Positions 34,224-43,292 are shown, counted from the first letter of the stretch. The stretch: DNA of 64,000 bases from an uncultured Bacteroidota bacterium (GCA_937129385.1 CAKZNC010000102.1:18194-82193), one strand, 5' to 3'. Notes: generated by a model from the sequence alone, not told the origin. Translations and numbers: made by a program.

Positions 34224-34694
34224 ATGCTGAAAACTGCCATTTTTCCCGGCTCCTTTGATCCTTTTACCGTGGGTCATGAATCTATTGTCTGCAGGTCCCT
34301 GGGCCTGTTCGACCGGGTCATTGTAGCTGTTGGTGTGAATTCGGGGAAACAACCGCTGATGAGTATCGAATCCCGGGTAAGGATGATCAATGATGTATTT
34401 AAAAATGAAGAAAAAGTATCCTGCGACTTCTTCGAAGGACTCACGGTCGATTTTTGCAAAAAGGTAAATGCGAATTACATGTTAAGGGGGATACGCACTG
34501 CAGCAGACTTTGAATATGAGCGTGCAATTGCACAGATCAATAAAAAAATGCTTCCCGCGGTGGAATCCGTCTTCCTGCTTACAAGCCCGGAACATACCCC
34601 GGTGAATTCCACGATTATCAGGGATATCATCAGGAACCATGGGAATGCGTCGCAATTCCTTCCAGCCGGTATCGACATCCGGAAATATTTATAA
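34224..34694 (+). CDS. coaD: Phosphopantetheine adenylyltransferase
   Basis: The 156-residue protein starts MLKTAIFPGSFDPFTVGHESIV, with the GSFDPxTxGH nucleotidyltransferase motif. It contains LRGIRTAADFEYERAIAQINKKM and the C-terminal block SPEHTPVNSTIIRDIIRNHGNASQFLP, all typical of CoaD. It makes dephospho-CoA from 4'-phosphopantetheine and ATP. One base separates its stop from the next gene's ATG. Confidence 0.97.
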   Translation: MLKTAIFPGSFDPFTVGHESIVCRSLGLFDRVIVAVGVNSGKQPLMSIESRVRMINDVFKNEEKVSCDFFEGLTVDFCKKVNANYMLRGIRTAADFEYERAIAQINKKMLPAVESVFLLTSPEHTPVNSTIIRDIIRNHGNASQFLPAGIDIRKYL

Positions 34695-34695
34695 A

Positions 34696-36129
34696 ATGAA
34701 GTTATCCCTGATCCTAACCGTACTCATCTCTGTTTGCTACCAAAGCTTACCTGGCCAGGCAATACTTGAAGGAAATGCTCCCCAGTTTGCTAACGAAGTG
34801 CTCTTTGTCAGACAGATTACAAATCCTTTTACAGGACATTCGACCATCATAGATACGCTCGAATTTGACAGCACAGGGACCTTTCATGATTCGATTCCTG
34901 TTCAGGAAACCAGCTGGATATTTATCAATTCCGGACTCTTCAGGATTACAATGATGCTTCAGAAGGAACATGGCTATGATATTTCTCTTCCTCCGAAAAC
35001 GAAAAAGAGTGAAGCAGATATCAGGAATCCATTCTTCAAGCCTGTCATCGCGCATATCCAGGTAAGGGAGGAATTCAGACTTGATGCACCTGGTGAAGTA
35101 TATACAGGTAACGACATCAATACCCGGATTTTCAGGTTTGATACCCTTATCTCAGCAAGAAATCAGGATATCCTCCAGGCCCGTAGACTGAACAGGCAGT
35201 ACAATTCCGATTCGCTGATCCGCAAGATCGAATCACACTTTAAGAAAGATACCTCATCGTATTTCAGGGATTACAGGAAATACCGCTACGGCCTGGTCAG
35301 GATCAACAGCAGGGATGTTGGGCTCCGGTACATTTATGATCATTTCCTGGGCCCCGGAACACCTCCTACCGATAACCCGGCCTACTATGAACTGTTCAAT
35401 GAGATGTTTGATGAATTCCTGTTTTACTTCTCCAGGACGCCAGAGGGAAAAAGTGTCAACTACCTTGTGAATCGTGCACAGGATGCTCGCGCACTGAATG
35501 ACACCATTATGAAACACCCGGCAGTACCCTCTGCTGGGATCGCTGAAATGATCATCCTCAAAGGTATTTTCGACATTTATCATCAGAACTACTATTACAA
35601 AGAGGCACTATTACGTATCCTGGATACAATCATCGCTGCTCCTGTAGAGGAGATTCACGCTGAATGGGCAAGCGGAATCAAACAGGAACTGATCAAGCTG
35701 AAGATCGGTCAACAACCTCCTGATTTCAATTTACTGGATGCAAAAAACGTGAACAGGACACTAGAGGATTTCAGGGGAAAATATGTCTATCTGGACTTTT
35801 GTACACCAGATAATTACAGCTGCCTGAAAGAATTTCCATTTTTGAAGGCCATCCATGATGTGCACCAGGAATACCTGGAAATCGTTACCGTCATGGTAAC
35901 CGAAAAAAGGCAAACGATGACCGACTTCATGGAGCGGAATGACTACAACTGGACAGCCCTTTTTTACGGAAACGATGAAAGCCTTTTAAGCAATTACAAT
36001 GTGCGGGCATACCCGACATCCTATCTCATCGATCCTGAAGGAAAACTCATACAATCACCTGCCCCATTGGCAACAGAGGGTCTTGAGGAACAACTGTTTA
36101 AAATAATGCGGGCTAGAGGAGATCTCTGA
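34696..36129 (+). CDS. Secreted thioredoxin-fold (TlpA/AhpC-like) protein without CxxC
   Basis: The ATG at 34696, one base after the coaD stop, gives a signal peptide (MKLSLILTVLISVCYQSLPGQA) and a 477-residue protein. The track start at 34639 lies inside coaD. Residues about 340-470 match a thioredoxin-like domain (PPDFNLLDAKNVNRTLEDFRGKYVYLDFCTPDNYSCLKEFP...YPTSYLIDPEGKL). The redox site reads CTPDNYSC instead of CxxC, so normal thiol-disulfide exchange is doubtful. The N-terminal 340 residues resemble the long region of Bacteroidetes TlpA-like proteins but have no recognisable motif. The 3' end overlaps the NUDIX gene by 17 bases on the other strand. Confidence 0.82.
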   Translation: MKLSLILTVLISVCYQSLPGQAILEGNAPQFANEVLFVRQITNPFTGHSTIIDTLEFDSTGTFHDSIPVQETSWIFINSGLFRITMMLQKEHGYDISLPPKTKKSEADIRNPFFKPVIAHIQVREEFRLDAPGEVYTGNDINTRIFRFDTLISARNQDILQARRLNRQYNSDSLIRKIESHFKKDTSSYFRDYRKYRYGLVRINSRDVGLRYIYDHFLGPGTPPTDNPAYYELFNEMFDEFLFYFSRTPEGKSVNYLVNRAQDARALNDTIMKHPAVPSAGIAEMIILKGIFDIYHQNYYYKEALLRILDTIIAAPVEEIHAEWASGIKQELIKLKIGQQPPDFNLLDAKNVNRTLEDFRGKYVYLDFCTPDNYSCLKEFPFLKAIHDVHQEYLEIVTVMVTEKRQTMTDFMERNDYNWTALFYGNDESLLSNYNVRAYPTSYLIDPEGKLIQSPAPLATEGLEEQLFKIMRARGDL

Positions 36130-36727
36130 TGTATAAAACATCAAGAACACTGGGATAGGTTTTTTTCCTGATAAAGTCTGTTTTTCCCTTTTCCACCCAC
36201 CTGATCTCGGTAATGTTCTCTTCTTCCTGGGGTGTACCCTCTTCATCACCATCATACGCCATTTCGTACCACTTGGTCTTTTTCAGCCGCATGTCTTCTG
36301 TAATCTGGTATGTGTGAAAGGTTGAAAGAATGGGGTTGACGATTCGCAGTCCTTTCAGGCCCGTCTCTTCTTCCACTTCACGAATGGCAGCATCTTCATT
36401 GCTTTCACCCTTTTCCAACTTCCCTTTTGGCAGATCCCATAAGCCATTCCTTTTCATGATCAAAAAGGTTTTGTCAGGCCGCATCACGACCCCACCAGCA
36501 GCTTCGACATAAGTGAAACAGGCCTTGAATTCATCAAAAAGTGTCAGAATGTCATCATGGAAAATAAAAAGCTTATCAATGCGCTTCAGGTCATAAAATG
36601 CATGAACAAGTTCTGTAAGCTCCTGCAGGTTGTTGAATTTATAGAATAGACCGTTGTTTCTTCCAAAAACCTTTGAAAAATTATCACCGAAATATACGGT
36701 TCTATCCTTGAAAAAAACTTTATACAT
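36113..36727 (-). CDS. NUDIX hydrolase
   Basis: The 204-residue protein has the Nudix box GKLEKGESNEDAAIREVEEETGL (GX5EX7REUXEEXGU) preceded by GGVVMRPDKTFLIMKRNGLWDLPK. About 75 N-terminal residues (MYKVFFKDRTVYFGDN...) form an extension without a known motif. NUDIX enzymes hydrolyse nucleoside diphosphates linked to another group; the substrate is unknown. The gene is divergent from pyrE with overlapping start regions, so the two may share control. Confidence 0.92.
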   Translation of the reverse strand: MYKVFFKDRTVYFGDNFSKVFGRNNGLFYKFNNLQELTELVHAFYDLKRIDKLFIFHDDILTLFDEFKACFTYVEAAGGVVMRPDKTFLIMKRNGLWDLPKGKLEKGESNEDAAIREVEEETGLKGLRIVNPILSTFHTYQITEDMRLKKTKWYEMAYDGDEEGTPQEEENITEIRWVEKGKTDFIRKKTYPSVLDVLYIRDLL

Positions 36728-36730
36728 TTG
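36723..36730 (+). promoter_or_regulatory. -7 box TACATTTG directly before pyrE
   Basis: TACATTTG matches TAnnTTTG and ends six bases before the pyrE ATG at 36737, so the pyrE transcript may have almost no leader. The box overlaps the start codon of the divergent NUDIX gene. Confidence 0.5.
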
Positions 36731-36736
36731 TCAACG

Positions 36737-37369
36737 ATGAGAACAAACAGACGAATTGCAGAATTCCTGCTGCAAAGTAAAGCAATAAAATTAGAACCTG
36801 CAAGTCCGTTCACATGGGCTTCAGGCTGGAAATCCCCGATATACTGCGACAATCGGAAGACCCTCTCCTACCCCGAAATAAGGACGAAAATCAGGGATGC
36901 ATATGTGGAACTCATAAGAGAAAAATTCGGATCAGTTGAAGTGATCGCCGGAGTTGCCACAGGTGCAATTGCCCAGGGTGCCCTGGTTGCAGATGTAATG
37001 AACCTTCCCTTCATTTATGTCAGGAGCAGTGCAAAAGGACACGGAATGCAGAATCTGGTCGAGGGCAGTTACCAGGAGGGACAAAAGGTCGTCGTTTTGG
37101 AAGACCTGATCTCAACGGGTGGAAGCTCACTAAAAGCAGTAGAAGCCCTGCGCGCGGCAGGCTGCGAAGTCCTCGGCATGGTTGCAACATTTACTTATGG
37201 ATTCAGGTTGTCTGAAGGCAATTTCAAACAGCAGGCACTGGAAGTTGTTACATTAACAGATTATGAAACAATGCTGACTCAGGCTTTGGAAAGCGGGTAC
37301 ATCAATGAAAAACAGCTTCCGGTTTTAAAAAACTGGCGAATCGACCCCGAAAACTGGCAGCCCAGCTAA
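36737..37369 (+). CDS. pyrE: Orotate phosphoribosyltransferase
   Basis: The ATG at 36737 (MRTNRRIAEFLLQSKAIKLEP) is preferred over the TTG at 36728 used by the track, giving 210 residues. FTWASGWKSPIYCDNRKTLSYPEIR and the PRPP motif VVVLEDLISTGGSSLKAVEALRAAG are diagnostic. It joins orotate with PRPP to give orotidine monophosphate in pyrimidine synthesis. Confidence 0.97.
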   Translation: MRTNRRIAEFLLQSKAIKLEPASPFTWASGWKSPIYCDNRKTLSYPEIRTKIRDAYVELIREKFGSVEVIAGVATGAIAQGALVADVMNLPFIYVRSSAKGHGMQNLVEGSYQEGQKVVVLEDLISTGGSSLKAVEALRAAGCEVLGMVATFTYGFRLSEGNFKQQALEVVTLTDYETMLTQALESGYINEKQLPVLKNWRIDPENWQPS

Positions 37370-37391
37370 TCAGCAAAAGGAGCAACGCTAT

Positions 37392-37802
37392 ATGAAAATA
37401 GAAAGCAGAACAGGCCGTGCAGAATTTCCTGCCGAAACCATTTATTACTTCATTTCTGACTTCAGGAATTTTAATAATTTTATCCCTGGCGAGAAGGTCG
37501 CCGACTGGCAGGCTAACGAAAACGCTTGTAGTTTTTCGGTGGATATGCTGGGCAAGGTGAGAATGATGATCGTTGAAAGGGAAACAAATAAGATGGTCAA
37601 GGTCAGCAGTGATCCGAAAGTGTCCCAATACAACTTCAACCTTTGGATACAGCTAAAGGAATTGGAATCTGCAGACACCCGTATGAAGATCACCATTGAA
37701 CCCAAACTTAATCCGGTTATGCAGGCCATGGTAAAATCCCCGTTGAAAAAATTTGTCAACGCAGTGATGGATGAGTTCGAGAAATTTGATTTTTCGTCTT
37801 AG
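37392..37802 (+). CDS. SRPBCC / START-like domain protein
   Basis: The 136-residue protein begins MKIESRTGRAEFPAETIYYFISDFRNFNNFIPG, the usual start of SRPBCC (polyketide cyclase/START-like) proteins, and ends with a long helix (KSPLKKFVNAVMDEFEKFDF) that would cover the ligand cavity. No ligand or reaction can be assigned. It follows pyrE by 22 bases, and its end overlaps the convergent birA gene by four bases. Confidence 0.82.
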   Translation: MKIESRTGRAEFPAETIYYFISDFRNFNNFIPGEKVADWQANENACSFSVDMLGKVRMMIVERETNKMVKVSSDPKVSQYNFNLWIQLKELESADTRMKITIEPKLNPVMQAMVKSPLKKFVNAVMDEFEKFDFSS

Positions 37803-38536
37803 ATAACCATGCTGATCTCATGAAATCCGTACCCAAACACACCTTTTTGTTTAGGAGTTTCAACGAGTAACTGACCTTTTTCATCCACTCCCCTGATGGT
37901 TCCCTTGAATACTGATTTCCCATCGCTGAATTCACACGTTTTATTCAGCATATACAACCGCTGAAGGTATCGTGAATCAATGGATTTCGTAAATCTCTGC
38001 TCAAGCTCCCTGTAGCCGGCCTCAAGCAGATCCATCAGGCTGGATTCTACGACTGATAAACTGAATTCGGTATTTGTCTCGAGACACATACTTGTCGCCG
38101 GTGTTTGGAAATCCGGGAAATCACGTTGGTTGATATTGAGACCGATCCCGACAATGCTATGCTGTAATTGTTCGCCTGCGATCCTGTTTTCGATCAGTAT
38201 GCCGGCAACCTTCCTTCCACTGCACAGGATATCGTTGGGCCATTTGATACTGGAAGACAAATCAAATGTCTCAAGCAGGTTGGTAATTGCCAGGGAGACT
38301 GTTTTTGACAGTTGAAACTGAGCACCTACTGACAAAAATGCAGGTTGTATCACCCAGCTCATCAGAAGATTCATACCTCTTTCACTGTTCCAGGCGTGAC
38401 TGCCCCTCCCTTTCCCATTTGCCTGTGAATCAGATACAACGAATGTATTTCCAGTAATCTTACCTTCATTTATTAGCCGCGACGCCTCACTATTGGTGGA
38501 ATCAATTTGCTGATATCTGAATACCTTACGCCGCAT
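37799..38536 (-). CDS. birA: Biotin--[acetyl-CoA-carboxylase] ligase
   Basis: The 245-residue protein has the BirA catalytic blocks QQIDSTNSEASRLI, DSQANGKGRGSHAWNSERGMNLLMSW, KWPNDILCSGRKVAGILIE and GIGLNINQRDFP. It lacks the N-terminal DNA-binding domain of E. coli BirA and so is a monofunctional ligase. It biotinylates carboxylase carrier proteins; a biotin-dependent carboxylase beta subunit is encoded at 62271. Confidence 0.96.
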   Translation of the reverse strand: MRRKVFRYQQIDSTNSEASRLINEGKITGNTFVVSDSQANGKGRGSHAWNSERGMNLLMSWVIQPAFLSVGAQFQLSKTVSLAITNLLETFDLSSSIKWPNDILCSGRKVAGILIENRIAGEQLQHSIVGIGLNINQRDFPDFQTPATSMCLETNTEFSLSVVESSLMDLLEAGYRELEQRFTKSIDSRYLQRLYMLNKTCEFSDGKSVFKGTIRGVDEKGQLLVETPKQKGVFGYGFHEISMVI

Positions 38537-38605
38537 GGTATAGTTTTTGACTATCTTAGGTGGAAATAAACTTTCAACGCAAATTTAGGTTAATAAAATA
38601 ACACA

Positions 38606-38613
38606 TAGATTTG
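38606..38613 (+). promoter_or_regulatory. -7 box TAGATTTG upstream of rsfS-ftsH
   Basis: TAGATTTG matches the TAnnTTTG -7 consensus, 43 bases before the rsfS ATG. It lies in the 120-base gap between divergent birA and rsfS and probably drives the rsfS-ftsH-cdsA-psd genes. Confidence 0.5.
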
Positions 38614-38656
38614 CAGAAATAGCAAATTGATAAAAATAAAAGGATATTTGTTCTGA

Positions 38657-39031
38657 ATGACAGAGACCAGGGGAAAAACAGATACAGAAAAACTGGAGTT
38701 TATTCTTGAAGCACTGAAGGAGAAGAAGGGGAAGGAGATTGTCTCCATTGACCTTGAAAAAGTGGACAATGCAATATGGGACTATTTCGTTATTTGTCAT
38801 GGTGATTCCACCACACAGGTGGACGCCCTGCAGGATGCAGTTCACAGAAAACTTAAAGAGGAACTGAAGACTGGTGCCCATCATATCGAAGGGACGAACA
38901 ATTCGCTTTGGGTGCTGATGGATTATTCCGATATACTGGTTCATATCTTTCTTAAAGAGAAAAGAGCGTTTTACAATCTTGAAGAATTATGGGCAGATGG
39001 AAGGCTGGAGCATGTTGTGGATGAACAGTAA
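38657..39031 (+). CDS. rsfS: Ribosomal silencing factor RsfS
   Basis: The 124-residue protein matches RsfS/YbeB/Iojap: IVSIDLEKVDNAIWDYFVICHGDSTTQVDALQDAVHRKL and HIEGTNNSLWVLMDYSDILVHIFLKEKRAFYNLEELWADG. It binds ribosomal protein L14 and blocks subunit joining when translation must slow. It lies 14 bases before ftsH, probably in one operon. Confidence 0.95.
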   Translation: MTETRGKTDTEKLEFILEALKEKKGKEIVSIDLEKVDNAIWDYFVICHGDSTTQVDALQDAVHRKLKEELKTGAHHIEGTNNSLWVLMDYSDILVHIFLKEKRAFYNLEELWADGRLEHVVDEQ

Positions 39032-39045
39032 CGATGAATTAAGAG

Positions 39046-41172
39046 ATGGCAGAAAAAACAAATAAACCGGGAACTCCCGGAGGACCAAGAAAATCGGGAA
39101 CACCCGGGGGTGGTCCGAACAAACCAGGCAATAAACCTAAATTCAACACATACTGGATCATAGGAATCATATTGCTTGCCCTGATAGGGATGCAATTTCT
39201 CAACAATAGTGGTAATACAGTAGAGACCACAGAGAATGAATTCTTTGAAATGCTTACTTCAGGTGATGTTGAGAAGTACGTGATCGTCAACAGGGAGAAA
39301 GTCGAAATTTATATCAAACCGGAACGGCTTGATGATGCAAGGCATTCAAAGGTAAGTGAGAAAAGGAGTAACTCCATGCTGGGGCAAAGTCTGCCACATT
39401 ACTATTTTTCTATCTTTTCTCCTGATGTATTCGCACAGGAACTTAACGAGGTGTTGGATGAACTCCCACCGGAGAAAATGCCTGAACAATCAACTGTTAC
39501 CAGGAAAAATGTACTGGGAGAAATGTTGTTATGGATCCTCCCCTTTCTACTGATCCTGGGGATATGGATATTCATGCTGCGCAGAATGGGCGGTGGTGCC
39601 GGCGGTGGCGGTGGTGGTGCCAACAGTATTTTCAATGTAGGAAAATCACGCGCCCAGATATTTGACAAAGACACCAATGTGAAAGTCGATTTTTCGGATG
39701 TGGCCGGACTTGAAGAAGCCAAGGTGGAAATCCGTGAGATAGTTGAATTTCTTAAAAATCCGCAGAAATATACAAATCTCGGTGGCAAGATACCAAAAGG
39801 GGCACTGCTTGTCGGCCCTCCGGGAACAGGAAAAACCCTGCTTGCAAAAGCTGTGGCAGGTGAAGCCAATGTACCGTTCTTCTCCCTGTCCGGATCCGCT
39901 TTTGTGGAGATGTTCGTGGGTGTGGGAGCTTCCAGGGTCAGGGACCTTTTCAAACAGGCAAAGGAAAAAGCTCCATGTATCGTATTCATCGATGAGATAG
40001 ATGCTGTAGGCCGTGCACGCGGAAGAAACCCGAATTTCGGATCCAATGATGAGCGTGAAAATACCCTGAATCAACTGCTTACCGAGATGGATGGATTCAG
40101 CTCCGACACCGGGGTGATCATTCTTGCTGCCACCAACCGTGCCGACATGCTCGACAAGGCACTATTGAGGGCTGGAAGGTTTGACAGGCAGATCCATGTG
40201 GAACTGCCCGACCTGAATGAAAGAAGAGAGATATTTAAGGTCCATGTCAAGCCACTGAAACTTGATACATCGGTCGAACTTGATTTTCTGGCGAAACAAA
40301 CTCCTGGATTCTCGGGTGCCGACATCGCCAATGTCTGTAATGAATCTGCCCTTATCGCTGCCAGGGGTGACAAAAAAGCAGTGGAAAAACAGGATTTCCT
40401 GGATGCGGTGGACCGGATTATCGGCGGACTGGAGAAGAAAAATAAGATTATTAAAAAAGATGAAAAGCGAGCCATTGCATTCCATGAAGCCGGTCATGCA
40501 TCTGTCAGCTGGCTGCTGGAACATGCCAATCCGCTTGTGAAGGTTACCATTATACCCAGGGGCAGGGCACTTGGAGCAGCGTGGTACCTGCCGGAAGAAA
40601 GGCAGATCACAACCACCGAACAAATGGAAGATGAGATGTGTGCACTCCTGGGAGGACGCGCTGCTGAAGACCTGGTCTTCGGAAAGATCTCCACCGGTGC
40701 CCTGAATGATCTCGAAAGAGTAACAAAACAAGCCTATGCGATGATCTCCTATTTCGGGATGAGTGAGAAGATCGGAAACCGGAGCTATTTTGATTCTTCC
40801 GGACAGAACGAATATTCCTTTAATAAGCCTTACAGTGAAAAAACAGCCGAACTGATCGATGATGAAGTGAAAAATAGCGTTGACAAGCAATATGTCAGGG
40901 CCATTGGAATTCTTCGGAAGAACAAGGCCAAGCTGACAAAACTTGCTGAGAAACTGCTGGAAAGTGAAGTGATATTCAGCGACGACCTCGAGGAGATCTT
41001 TGGAAAACGGCCATGGAAGACCGAAGAAGAAGAAGAAAAACAAAAATCTGTTGAAAAAGCAAGGGAAAAGAAAAAGAAGATCGACGAGGCTCCTGCAACT
41101 GCTAAAGAGACTGATCAGCAAAATGCGCCCGATGATGATCAACCCGATGCATCAAAGGATGACAAGAAATGA
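39046..41172 (+). CDS. ftsH: ATP-dependent zinc metalloprotease FtsH
   Basis: The 708-residue protein has a Gly/Pro-rich cytoplasmic start ([21 protein letters not shown]), two membrane spans ([17 protein letters not shown] and [18 protein letters not shown]) around a periplasmic domain, and a Gly-rich linker. The AAA+ domain has Walker [19 protein letters not shown], Walker [13 protein letters not shown] and SRH-type arginines. The zinc site is HEAGH, with the third ligand expected further on ([14 protein letters not shown] region). The C terminus is a highly charged Glu/Lys tail. It degrades membrane and short-lived proteins. Its place before cdsA and psd is common in this group. Confidence 0.98.
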   Translation: MAEKTNKPGTPGGPRKSGTPGGGPNKPGNKPKFNTYWIIGIILLALIGMQFLNNSGNTVETTENEFFEMLTSGDVEKYVIVNREKVEIYIKPERLDDARHSKVSEKRSNSMLGQSLPHYYFSIFSPDVFAQELNEVLDELPPEKMPEQSTVTRKNVLGEMLLWILPFLLILGIWIFMLRRMGGGAGGGGGGANSIFNVGKSRAQIFDKDTNVKVDFSDVAGLEEAKVEIREIVEFLKNPQKYTNLGGKIPKGALLVGPPGTGKTLLAKAVAGEANVPFFSLSGSAFVEMFVGVGASRVRDLFKQAKEKAPCIVFIDEIDAVGRARGRNPNFGSNDERENTLNQLLTEMDGFSSDTGVIILAATNRADMLDKALLRAGRFDRQIHVELPDLNERREIFKVHVKPLKLDTSVELDFLAKQTPGFSGADIANVCNESALIAARGDKKAVEKQDFLDAVDRIIGGLEKKNKIIKKDEKRAIAFHEAGHASVSWLLEHANPLVKVTIIPRGRALGAAWYLPEERQITTTEQMEDEMCALLGGRAAEDLVFGKISTGALNDLERVTKQAYAMISYFGMSEKIGNRSYFDSSGQNEYSFNKPYSEKTAELIDDEVKNSVDKQYVRAIGILRKNKAKLTKLAEKLLESEVIFSDDLEEIFGKRPWKTEEEEEKQKSVEKAREKKKKIDEAPATAKETDQQNAPDDDQPDASKDDKK

Positions 41173-41368
41173 CAATGTCACAATTTATACCACGGACAAT
41201 ATCTATGACGCAGAATTGGCCAGAAATTACCTGGCCGATCACAATATCGGTGCGTTTATTCTCAATCAAAAAGATTCTGCCTACCATTTCGGGGAGATCA
41301 GTCTGATGGTCAATCGTGATGATGTGATCAGGGCCAAAATGCTAATGGAGGAATATAGCAACAAATGA
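41159..41368 (+). CDS. DUF2007 putative signal-transducing protein
   Basis: The real start is the ATG at 41159 ([42 protein letters not shown]), overlapping the ftsH end by 14 bases; the longer track ORF from 41000 reads ftsH out of frame. The 69-residue protein matches DUF2007, a ferredoxin-like fold related to PII-type proteins whose function is unsettled. Its stop overlaps the cdsA start as ATGA. Confidence 0.82.
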   Translation: MTRNDNVTIYTTDNIYDAELARNYLADHNIGAFILNQKDSAYHFGEISLMVNRDDVIRAKMLMEEYSNK

Positions 41369-42183
41369 AAGAACTTCTGACCCGGACCATCTCAGGGATA
41401 ATGATTGTTCTGATCGTCCTGGGAAGCATACTTCTTGCAGGATACAGCATGCTCGCACTCATCCTGGTGATTTTTTCATTCGCATTGCTTGAATTCAGAA
41501 CCATGTTCGGACTGAAGAACCAGGTCCTGTTCTTTATGGTCCTGGCCGGGGGACAGTTGATCCTGATCCTGGGATACCTGGCCTTCGCAGGCATTCTGGG
41601 TTATATTTACCTTTCAGCAGGCACAGCGATCTTACTTTCCTTCATGCTGCTATTGTCTTTACTGTCGGGGAAAATAAGCATCCGGGAGACGGGACATTAC
41701 CTGTTCTCTCTGACCTGGATTGCAGGAACACTCCTTTTATTCCTTGCACTCGGTTGGAAATCAAAAACTGATACATATCACCCGCTAATGCCACTTTTGC
41801 TGATCATTATGATCTGGGTCTATGATATCGGTGCATATGTTTTTGGCTCTCTTTTGGGAAAAACCCCAATGGCACCAAAGATCTCACCAGGAAAATCCTG
41901 GGAAGGATTTGTCGCTGGAATATTACTGAATGGGATCGCAGGTTTATTGGTGTTCAGAATAACCGGACTGCTTGACCTGGGTGCCTGGCTCATCCTGAGC
42001 CTGATCGTCAGCCTCGGAGCAACAGCAGGTGATCTCCTGGAAAGCAAACTCAAAAGAGAAGCGGGTGTAAAAGATTCCGGTCATCTCATTCCAGGCCATG
42101 GCGGAATGCTTGACCGCTTTGATTCATTACTGATCAGTGCCCCACTGTTCTATATATTTCTGCAAATCTTTTCATTGTCATGA
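41365..42183 (+). CDS. cdsA: Phosphatidate cytidylyltransferase
   Basis: The 272-residue, eight-span membrane protein ends with the CDP-diglyceride synthase signature LESKLKREAGVKDSGHLIPGHGGMLDRFDSLL. It makes CDP-diacylglycerol from phosphatidate and CTP. Four-base ATGA overlaps at both ends link it to DUF2007 and psd. Confidence 0.96.
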   Translation: MKELLTRTISGIMIVLIVLGSILLAGYSMLALILVIFSFALLEFRTMFGLKNQVLFFMVLAGGQLILILGYLAFAGILGYIYLSAGTAILLSFMLLLSLLSGKISIRETGHYLFSLTWIAGTLLLFLALGWKSKTDTYHPLMPLLLIIMIWVYDIGAYVFGSLLGKTPMAPKISPGKSWEGFVAGILLNGIAGLLVFRITGLLDLGAWLILSLIVSLGATAGDLLESKLKREAGVKDSGHLIPGHGGMLDRFDSLLISAPLFYIFLQIFSLS

Positions 42184-42833
42184 TAAAAATTCACCCGGAA
42201 GGCACGACCATTGTAATCATTGCATTTATTACAGCTACCATGCTGGTGATCATAGCTTCATGGCTGTTCCCGCTTTGGATCTTTATCCCATTCCTGGCAG
42301 CCATGGCTGTAATCCTCATACTCATATTCCGGTTTTTCAGAATACCCCGGAGAACACCCCTTGAAATTCCTGGTCATGTCATCGCCCCGGCAGATGGCAG
42401 GATCGCGGCAATCGAGACCGTGAAGGAAAATGAATATTTCAATGACGAAAGAATCATGGTCTCCATATTTATGAGCATTTATAATGTACATATCAATTGG
42501 TTCCCGATTTCCGGAGAGGTAAAATACTTTAATTATCACCCGGGAAAATACCTGGTCGCGCGCCACCCAAAATCCTCGGAACTGAATGAACGCACATCAA
42601 TTGTAATCGGGGATGAAAACAATGATATCATGGTACGCCAGGTTGCCGGATATGTGGCCAGGAGAATCATCTGCTATGCAAACCAGGGCCGGACCATACA
42701 GCAATCATCTGAAATGGGATTTATCAGGTTTGGCTCAAGACTCGATCTATACCTCCCTCCAAATGCCGAGATAAATGTCAACCTGGGTGATAAAACCTAC
42801 GGCGGAATAACCACCCTTGCAAAACTTGCCTAA
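42180..42833 (+). CDS. psd: Phosphatidylserine decarboxylase (short, archaeal-type)
   Basis: The 217-residue protein has two N-terminal spans and the blocks VIAPADGRI, SIFMSIYNVHINWFPISGEV and FIRFGSRLDLYLPPNAEINV. The FGS motif is where the proenzyme cuts itself to form the pyruvoyl group. It decarboxylates phosphatidylserine to phosphatidylethanolamine in the membrane. The overlap with cdsA joins two steps of phospholipid synthesis. Confidence 0.94.
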   Translation: MIKIHPEGTTIVIIAFITATMLVIIASWLFPLWIFIPFLAAMAVILILIFRFFRIPRRTPLEIPGHVIAPADGRIAAIETVKENEYFNDERIMVSIFMSIYNVHINWFPISGEVKYFNYHPGKYLVARHPKSSELNERTSIVIGDENNDIMVRQVAGYVARRIICYANQGRTIQQSSEMGFIRFGSRLDLYLPPNAEINVNLGDKTYGGITTLAKLA

Positions 42834-42933
42834 TAAAATACCTTTTTATCTTTTTTTAACAATCCTTTAACAAGGATTCTGTGACTGATGCCTTATCTTG
42901 CGTTCAGTTATAAATGATAAAAGATATAAAACC

Positions 42934-43164
42934 ATGAAGAAATTTTTAGCCGTTTTAGCACTTGTAGCATTCCTGGGTGGAATGGGTGCACCTGCAATCG
43001 CACAAGAGAATACATCACTTTTAACAATTACGCTCGCCGACAAGGATCCTAAAAAAGCTGACAAAAAAGCTGAAAAGAAGTCCGGCGAATGCGCTGATGC
43101 TAAAAAAGAGAAATCTTGTGAAAAGTCATGTGAAAAGAAATGTGACGACGACAAGAAAAAATAA
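42934..43164 (+). CDS. Small secreted Lys/Cys-rich protein
   Basis: The track ORF starts at 42898, but the ATG at 42934 begins a clean signal peptide (MKKFLAVLALVAFLGGMGAPAIAQ), giving 76 residues. The mature part is nearly all charged: KDPKKADKKAEKKSGECADAKKEKSCEKSCEKKCDDDKKK, with four cysteines in a CxxxxxxxxxCxxxCxxxC array. Such a sequence may be disordered and could bind metal or form disulfides. I know no family for it. It is followed by a good terminator and so is probably a single-gene unit. Confidence 0.75.
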   Translation: MKKFLAVLALVAFLGGMGAPAIAQENTSLLTITLADKDPKKADKKAEKKSGECADAKKEKSCEKSCEKKCDDDKKK

Positions 43165-43218
43165 TACCTCGCAAAGATTTTTTAGTTAGATCCGTTACAG
43201 TCAGATTGTGAGTTTTAG

Positions 43219-43250
43219 AGCTGTCCCATTACGAATGGGGCAGCTTTTTT
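43219..43250 (+). terminator. Intrinsic terminator after the small Cys-rich gene
   Basis: AGCTGTCCCATT pairs with AATGGGGCAGCT (one G-T pair) around the loop ACG and is followed by TTTTTT. It separates the small secreted gene from the flavodiiron gene. Confidence 0.88.
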
Positions 43251-43284
43251 ATGTTTTCCGACCGGGTAAATATGCAATCATTTC

Positions 43285-43292
43285 TATCTTTG
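43285..43292 (+). promoter_or_regulatory. -7 box TATCTTTG before the flavodiiron gene
   Basis: TATCTTTG exactly matches TAnnTTTG and lies 19 bases before the ATG at 43312. No good TTTG -33 box was found. With the terminator upstream it gives the flavodiiron gene its own transcription unit. Confidence 0.6.

Noticed and set aside
34639-34695. Upstream start of the thioredoxin-fold gene inside coaD
   Set aside because: The ATG at 34696 gives a normal signal peptide; the 19 extra residues are coaD sequence in another frame.
41000-41368. 122-residue ORF overlapping the end of ftsH, with a Lys-rich start
   Set aside because: The first 53 codons are the charged ftsH tail read out of frame. Only the DUF2007 part from 41159 is a credible protein.
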